Below, piece by piece: positions 57,600 through 64,000 of a stretch of DNA of 64,000 nucleotides. The DNA lies in contig JBBMNZ010000003.1 in the NCBI GenBank assembly GCA_037954325.1, positions 2,219,465 through 2,283,464 of the forward strand, given 5' to 3'. The notes beneath the pieces were generated by a model. It made no database searches. It worked only from the letters and a program-made list of their open reading frames with translations, and was not told the DNA's origin. The DNA is from Fistularia commersonii (taxonomy: Eukaryota > Chordata > Actinopteri > Syngnathiformes > Fistulariidae). The translations under genes were made by a program, and so were the position numbers. Position 1 is the stretch's first letter; each line of letters begins with the position of its first letter.

Positions 57600-60500
57600 G
57601 ACGAGCCTTATTCTGCCTTTGAGTCACATAACGCGGCTAAAAAAAAAAGCAACAACAAAAAAAAAAAAAACTGACGGGTGATTTGCATTTAAACCAAAGC
57701 ATTTCGGCCAGGGGCCTAATTTGATGCCAAGGTAAAATAATTACCTAAAAGGAACACCAAGTCCCAATTTTTCACTTGTTTTAGTGCAAAGGAGGTAGAT
57801 AATATCATAAAAATATTTATATGTAATGAACTGTTCCTCTAAAAATACATGATTAATTAATATTAAAAAGTAATATTAAAAAAATGGATGAAATGACACC
57901 CTAAAAATATTGAGTTAAAAGAGAAAATCTTGTCACTGTGGGAATTTTTGCCAATAGAAATGATTAGAAAATTGATTGGTAGCATTTATAAGAGGAGGTA
58001 GAATGTTTACAAGGCTACTCTGGTTGTTTAATCAATATTTTTAATTTTGCCCTTTTTTTTGTTATCGTTTTTGTGTTTTTTTTATAGAAATAAGAAAAAA
58101 AAAAAGTTTTAACAATGTCACTCAATGTTTTTTCATCAAAAAAAATCATTTTGTTTTCAAAGTTTGAAGCAAAAAAATACATTGCAAAGTTACTTCTTCA
58201 TTTTTTCCTTGCCTTTTTTTATTTATTTATTTTTTGAAATCCACTGCGTAAAAACCCCAGATGCATTTGAGAAATAAATGCGCGGTTTCAGGCCACAAAA
58301 TATTGTTCCGAGGGCCACAATTGAGACCCCTGATTTGGGCCAAAGATGTTTGAGTTGCTGTGTCACCTGAATATTTGGCAAATAATATATAAAATACAAA
58401 TTGCAACAAAAGGTCAAGAAGAGTTGGACTACATCCCAGCTTATGACGGGTACCTGGGAAATCATTGTCTGGCCAAACAAAAAAAAAATGATTTGCTGAC
58501 TGGTGAAAACTGAATATGGGTTCAGGGCCTAAACTTCTAAAGCACTCTAAACTGACTTAAATAAATTCTTAATTCTCAAGCTGCCATTTAAACCTTTAGA
58601 TTTTGGCGTTATCCCTATTTGAATACTGTATCGGTTTGCGATCATTATAGAAATTATCGCCACATGAGTAAGAAACCATAAAGGTTGGAACACGTTGGGC
58701 CACATAATTAAACCGCCTTCCGGAATCTAAACTTCGTTTATAAAGGAAAACTGACGAGGTTCTAGATTTACACCTTTTGCTTCCTTCTGAGTTTGAATCT
58801 TTAAATTAGAGACACCAACAAACACAGTATTTGCATTATTCACTGCACTGAATTGCAATGAAATCCGAAGTATTTACAAGTGCACCAACACAATAAGCTT
58901 TGTTGTTGTTGTTGTTTAATGAGATCATGCAGGACAAACAGATGGAGATAATTTAAAATAATGTACCAAGTTGGATGCCTTTGCACCCCAATCATTGATA
59001 TCGTAAACCGCAATCTGTTTAAATGTAATTTTATTTTGAAGACACAGTTGCTGCCGTTTACGACGAACAAAACGCAACCACCAGAAGGAAGCGTTAACAG
59101 CTGTGGTGTTTAAAGATCGAGGTTTATCTTTACGTTGTCGAGGAGGGGATGAAACTGAAGAACAAGCATGTGAACCCCATTGTGAGATAATAGATCCCCC
59201 TAAAACGTAACGTCTTCTTTAGCTCCAAATGTTGTCGTTGCTCTAAGTGATTCACATCCCTCCTGCCATTGGGTGGAGGTGCTGGTCACGTATAGCGATT
59301 AGCCGAAAATGGGTTTTAAAGGGCGAGCAGCCGCATTTATTTCACCCAGATTCCATTAGCCCTATTTTTATTGCGCTGATGGACCGTAGCGACCCAACTA
59401 ATCTGTTGATCTAAGTTTCAGTTCAATCTTAGCCAATCACAGCGCGTTAGCTCAGGACCGTACGGTTTTGGATATTGCACTTACAAAGCACGCATGGTAT
59501 ATTTATTTCAAATAATGAACAATGCCAAACTGGAATCCGTTGATGGGACGATACATTTTTTCTGGATTTGTGGCGGTAAATTCTGGTGGCGTTTGGTCCG
59601 CGTATCACAAACCGATGACTCTGATTGGTTGTCGGTCTGGCCAATCGGGTCCACAGACAATAATCCGTGGATATTTTTCAAACAATTTGAAATTTGAAAT
59701 CAAACCAGGGAGATTAGAACATGGCATCTAATAAAAAAACCTTTCCAAGTGATGCCAGGATACAATTGATCCGGAGACGTTTTCTTCATTTTATGGTCGG
59801 TACAGCGCACGGCTTGTTTATGTTCTAGTCATGGCTTTCCCTCTTTTATTTTTATTTTTTTTCCATTTTGACTCGTGCTCTCCGTGGAATCATTTTTGAA
59901 CAACCCGGTCCAGCTGACACCCCCTATTCTTCATTTTGCTTTAACATCCACCTATTTACTGCAAGAAGGCGATCATGTTACTGTAAGTGAGCCGCGTGAT
60001 ATAAAAGGTGCTTTCGATGTGTGACTGGGCAGTTTAATTATACATCAATCTTTTCATCGCAGATTATTAAGGTATATTGTCATTAAATTCCTGTAGCTAC
60101 TGGACTGAAAGCCAAATGAATGCATTCATAAATAGAAAGGCCGTGTCAACAGCTCAGAAAATAACATCTATGATTCACATCCTCCATCTTTACCCTCTTT
60201 TTTTTTTTTTTTTTTGTAGTGAAAATGACATTGATGATATGTGTATCATTTATTTCATATGATTTCTTGCACATATATATGTAGAGATCTGTATACACAC
60301 ATATATTCACACACATAAACTGTGCATGTTTACACACATACACACATCTATGTATATACTGTCTATAGGTGGACTGCCTACATATATTGTGTTATTTTTT
60401 TTAGATAATTACTCGCTCTTTCAGCTTTTCAGGTAATTTCCCATTATGTTTTTACTTAAATTGTACTTATTTTTGATTTTCTGATTTATTTATTTTATTT

Positions 60501-61620
60501 TTATTTTATATTTTGTATTTGGGGGGGCCAATACATTTAAGCTATTTTATCTTAATGTCCGGAAACCATCTTGATTTCCCAATTCATTTCTGATGATCCT
60601 CTTGGTTTTGGCTCTGTAAGATGGGAGTTTCCTTGCCAATAAATACACAACATGATCACCGAAAAGGATGGAAATCCATTCAGTAGATCATGTTAAATTG
60701 ATTCATGGCTTCATTTACCTTCTAAATGTCATGCAAAAGAAAGGACAAGTTTAGTTGCAGATTGTTTTGCTTTTACAGCTCACCGTGGTCAGATTTTATT
60801 GATAAGCCGCAGTAAATCCGACCTCCAGATGACTTTTGGAGAGACATCTGGTTTACAAAGAGGTGTGTTGGGAAGGAGAGCCGTCCAAACTCAAATGGGA
60901 GCAAATTCGGAATCAAGACTTTAGGACTTGTTCTTTGGATAAACTTTGGGAAGAAAGTGCAAAACACAGACATTAAAAAAAATAGAATAAATCTGTGTAT
61001 TAATGAATTACGGCCTCATGAGGACAAAATTCAGCATCTGTGATCGTTTCAATAATGTGACGAAAATGTTAAAAAAAATGATCTTTTTGTTTTTCATAGC
61101 AACTTAGTTCTGTGACCAGTATACTGAGGAATCGCAGGTTTTCTTCTGGCACAAGACTTAAAATAGACATTTGAATAACTCCGATCTTATTAACTATACT
61201 TGCCTTTTTATGGGTCTCAAATAAACAAAATCACCTCAAACTCGGACTCTGCAGCACACTGAGAGTTAACGCACTGGGGGAAGAAGGAGAGACACTACAA
61301 TCTTGATTATAACTCCGTGGAAAGCAGTAGTAGAATGTGCCATGAAAGCAGGGAACTTGAAAACATAAAATAAATAAAAGAACTGTTCCTTGTTGCAAAT
61401 AGAATAGACGGAAGACGAGGTCGTGGCAAAACCAGTCACTATTAAGAAAATAGGCGTGGTAAATTTATGCTGCACAACAAATGAATCACTGATACGGAGC
61501 TGAAGCTGAACAATAAATGATGTATTTTCCTCAGGAAACAAGTGACCGTCCTTGGAGAGCTTTTAAGGAATAAATACATTTGGATGCATTCTGGGAAGAA
61601 AGCTTGACTCCACTACCTTT
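57600..61620. other. AT-rich spacer with one CCAAT-rich block
   Basis: No gene recognised. The block at about 59260-59720 is GC-richer and non-repetitive, with 'agccaatcac' (59433), 'tgattggttg' (59621) and 'ggccaatcgg' (59639). Poly(T) at 60198. The rest shows nothing distinctive. Confidence 0.4.
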
Positions 61621-61623
61621 GGA

Positions 61624-62130
61624 TAATGATAATAATAACAATAATAATAATTATAATAATAATGATGATGATAATCATGATGATAATATTAATAATAATA
61701 ATAACAGTAATGATAATAATAATGATCATGTGATAATCATGATACTACTACTAATAATAATAATAATAATAACAATAATTGTAATAACAGTAATAAGAAT
61801 AACAGTAATGAAGATAATAATGATGATGACGATAATCATGATGATGATAATAATAATAATGATAATAACCACAGTAATGACAATAATAACGATTATGATA
61901 ATCATGATAATAATAATAACAATAATAACAACGGTAATGATAATAATAACAATGATGATGATGATGATAATCATGATAATAGTAATTATAATAACAAAAA
62001 CAGTAATGATGATAATATCAACGATGATGATATTCATGATAATAATAACCGTAATGATAAAATAATAATCACTGTAATGAAGATAATAAAAATAATGATG
62101 CTGATGATGATAATAATAATAGTAATATAT
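61624..62130 (+). repeat. Degenerate ATD trinucleotide array of about 500 bp
   Basis: Almost the entire segment is built of AAT, GAT, CAT and AAC/AGT trinucleotides in phase. This keeps long frames open on both strands (a poly-Asn/Asp/Ile/Met translation). Those frames are artefacts of the repeat. There is some higher-order periodicity: 'gataatcatgat' and 'acagtaatga' recur. Confidence 0.95.
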
Positions 62131-62910
62131 TGTTTTGTTGTTATTTGGGCCTTGCTTGAAGTGAGAAAAAAACAAGTGTTATACCAAGAGAAACAAAGAT
62201 TATAATGGCCTTTTCTACGACTGGTCTTCCAGTCAACGGTACATTCTGCAATATCCTGCAATCCTTGCTTGGAGTTCTGGGTATATTTAGATGTTTAGTA
62301 TGTTTAATTCAATTCCGCTGGGTAATAGATTTGTCGAGAACCAAACATTGGCAATGAGCTCGAGCTCAGATTCCAGCTTTTCAACAAAGGATTTCTTAAG
62401 TCTGACATGTTTTTTTCAACGATGTTGCGGTCCTGCAGAAACCCCGGATCTGAGAACCATGCACGACCCAAACGTCTCAAAACCTTTTTCATTCGTGCAC
62501 GGTGTGAAACAGTTTTTGGTCTCCAACCCTAAAAGAGCTTTATACCTCTGCCCCCCTGCAGTAAACACAACACATAGCAACGCAATTTACAAAATGTAAG
62601 CGCATTTGGCAAAAAATTGCTGAATTACGCCTTTAGAGTTTGAAAGCAGCTGCAGCAACAACACGTCTACATGATGCAACAGCTTTAGCAGCTGAACAAA
62701 GGAGGAAACAGGAAGGAAGGACAGATAGGAAGGTGGAAAAAAAAAAGAGGAAGAGAATGGAGCCACGCAGAGGAGGAAGGGAAAGAAAATACAGAGGATT
62801 TCTAATAAAGGAGACAGAAAAAAGAGAAAGAGAGGGTTAGAGAGGCAGGGATTCACAGGTCATTTGAGGAAGCTCTCTCTCTGGGGGGGCACCGCTCAGT
62901 GCAAGCGCTA

Positions 62911-62911
<1 letters not shown>
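62131..62911. other. Spacer, partly purine-rich
   Basis: No gene recognised. A strongly purine-rich plus strand runs from about 62690 to 62850. Confidence 0.5.

Positions 62912-62967
<56 letters not shown>
62912..62967. repeat. (CA)28 microsatellite
   Basis: An uninterrupted CA run of about 28 units. Confidence 0.95.
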
Positions 62968-62970
<3 letters not shown>

Positions 62971-63089
62971 GCATATTCACTTTTAATGATTTACATTCTC
63001 CAGCGTTTCTTTCTGACCCCGAGGGAGAGGCAAGCACCCACCATGTAACTGTGTAAACAGATTTGTCCTCACAACAAAAGAAACACCTA

Positions 63090-63090
<1 letters not shown>

Positions 63091-63117
<27 letters not shown>
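63091..63117. repeat. (CA)13 microsatellite
   Basis: A second CA run about 125 bases after the first. Confidence 0.95.
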
Positions 63118-63122
<5 letters not shown>

Positions 63123-64000
63123 TGCGTAATCGCAGGTTATATAATCTGACGAAGAGACAATTGAACACTCTCAGAAAAACATGTTTCCTCCTTGTTTCAG
63201 TGCTATAGTGTATGACCTGAAGAAAACACTGATCTAAGAACAGAGACTCTCCAAAGCTACACAACCAGCCGTTGTATCAATTATAGATGTTCACTGACAG
63301 TCTCTCAGGTAATAATAGAAAGATACTCTGCGAGAGTTTCTATATTAAGCATCAGAGAAAATTGACAATGAGGGCATGAAGAAGGAGAGCACGAGTACAC
63401 GAGTGACGGGACATAGGGGTCTTTCGGCGCTCGTGCAGAATCCTTAGAAAGGTCTTTAAGTTTCAAGTTCAGCGACGCTAAAGAGGGTAAACTCAACTAA
63501 ACTCGGTTTAAGCCCCTATTTTCAGTACAGGGCAGGGATGGATAATGGTTTTAGCCTGTTATACAGTAAATCCAAGACAAAGTCATAGCCGGGATCCCCG
63601 TAAGGATGAAGGACACGAATGATGGCTCGTAAGATGATTTTATAAAAAAGTTGTACCATCCCAAACCGTGCATTTAATTAACCCTTGTGACCCACGACCA
63701 TGTTTAGCTGTAGAAAAAACATCTTGACCTATTTTTTTCCAACTTGAAATTTTATGTTTTCTTAAAGAGACCCCATAATTAGAAAAAGTGATACTTCTTT
63801 TTTGTTTATGTTTCCATGTGGGCTGTACACCACTAGGGTACAAAGATTGTGATTGGGAGTAAACACGATGTTAAGACTGCACGAGGGTTAACCAAATGCT
63901 AAGTCACTATGAAGCACTAGACAGTTGGTTAAAATAAGTGTGACTAAATAAAACATCCGGTTTTATAGTCCTTGCGTCTGTGATGGGACTGATGCATCTG
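63118..64000. other. Right-edge spacer
   Basis: AT-rich. No exon, repeat array or RNA gene recognised up to the window edge. Confidence 0.5.

Noticed and set aside
57581..57680. Second exon following the candidate at 57335
   Set aside because: A poly(T)-acag acceptor is followed by a 22-codon stretch that runs into an A tract and stop. Acceptor-like signals arise easily at T tracts, so I left it out of the feature list.
61580..62175. 149-161-codon ORFs rich in Ile, Met, Asn and Tyr on both strands
   Set aside because: They are translations of a trinucleotide repeat array.

Overview
The window is eukaryotic nuclear DNA, almost certainly from a teleost fish. Coding sequence is sparse and split by GT-AG introns. 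Both recognisable genes are vertebrate genes. The intergenic DNA carries fish-type repeats: RTE-like LINE fragments, Tc1/mariner elements, short elements with terminal inverted repeats, a Gypsy-like LTR remnant, LINE 3' tails ending in a 'GGGATAAATAAAG'-type motif, and many microsatellites. There are no bacterial-style operons, no CRISPR array, and no tRNA or rRNA gene that I could recognise. Most open frames of 60-150 codons here are chance frames or poly-Lys/poly-Phe translations of A/T tracts.

Genes. (1) The left edge holds the last coding exon of vezf1 (plus strand, 995-1362). It encodes the C-terminal run of N-I-T-x-P-V-type repeats and the conserved end ...FLSQVLPSSPPW. It is followed by a long AT-rich probable 3' UTR, with AATAAA at 7199 and another at 7338. 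(2) Two exons of a melatonin receptor of the Mel1b/MT2 type lie on the minus strand: 29108-28990 (TM2 to the first extracellular loop) and 25309-24560 (TM3 to the C-terminus and stop). The exon for the N-terminus and TM1 is not recognisable anywhere upstream, so intron 1 is at least about 35 kb or runs out of the window. The two genes converge, 3' end to 3' end, about 23 kb apart.

Layout. 1-7.2 kb: end of vezf1. 7.4-13 kb: LINE debris, with a minus-strand RTE-like element at 8.0-10.5 kb and an older remnant at 11.4-13 kb that contains a 153-bp tandem triplication. 14.0-15.6 kb: a short TIR element beside a dead Tc1-like transposon. 15.6-24.5 kb: mostly featureless AT-rich DNA with one promoter-like, CpG-bearing stretch near 19 kb. 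24.5-29.1 kb: the receptor exons. 29-64 kb: probably receptor intron 1 and/or upstream DNA. This last part holds a 4-copy satellite (32.3 kb), a Tc1-type element with perfect 61-bp inverted repeats caught up in a tandem duplication (33.6-34.6 kb), a collapsed LTR retrotransposon (38.6-39.7 kb), a second Tc1-like copy (43.4-44.4 kb) that shares more than 200 bp of downstream flank with the first, a second RTE fragment (47.4-48.1 kb), several candidate regulatory blocks, one good candidate orphan exon (57335-57389) and a roughly 500-bp trinucleotide-type repeat (61.6-62.1 kb).

I found no convincing new biological system. The most interesting points are structural: the extra receptor intron whose acceptor abuts a perfect donor-like GTAAGT, the duplicated Tc1 flank, the duplicated transposon end, and the candidate exon at 57.3 kb.
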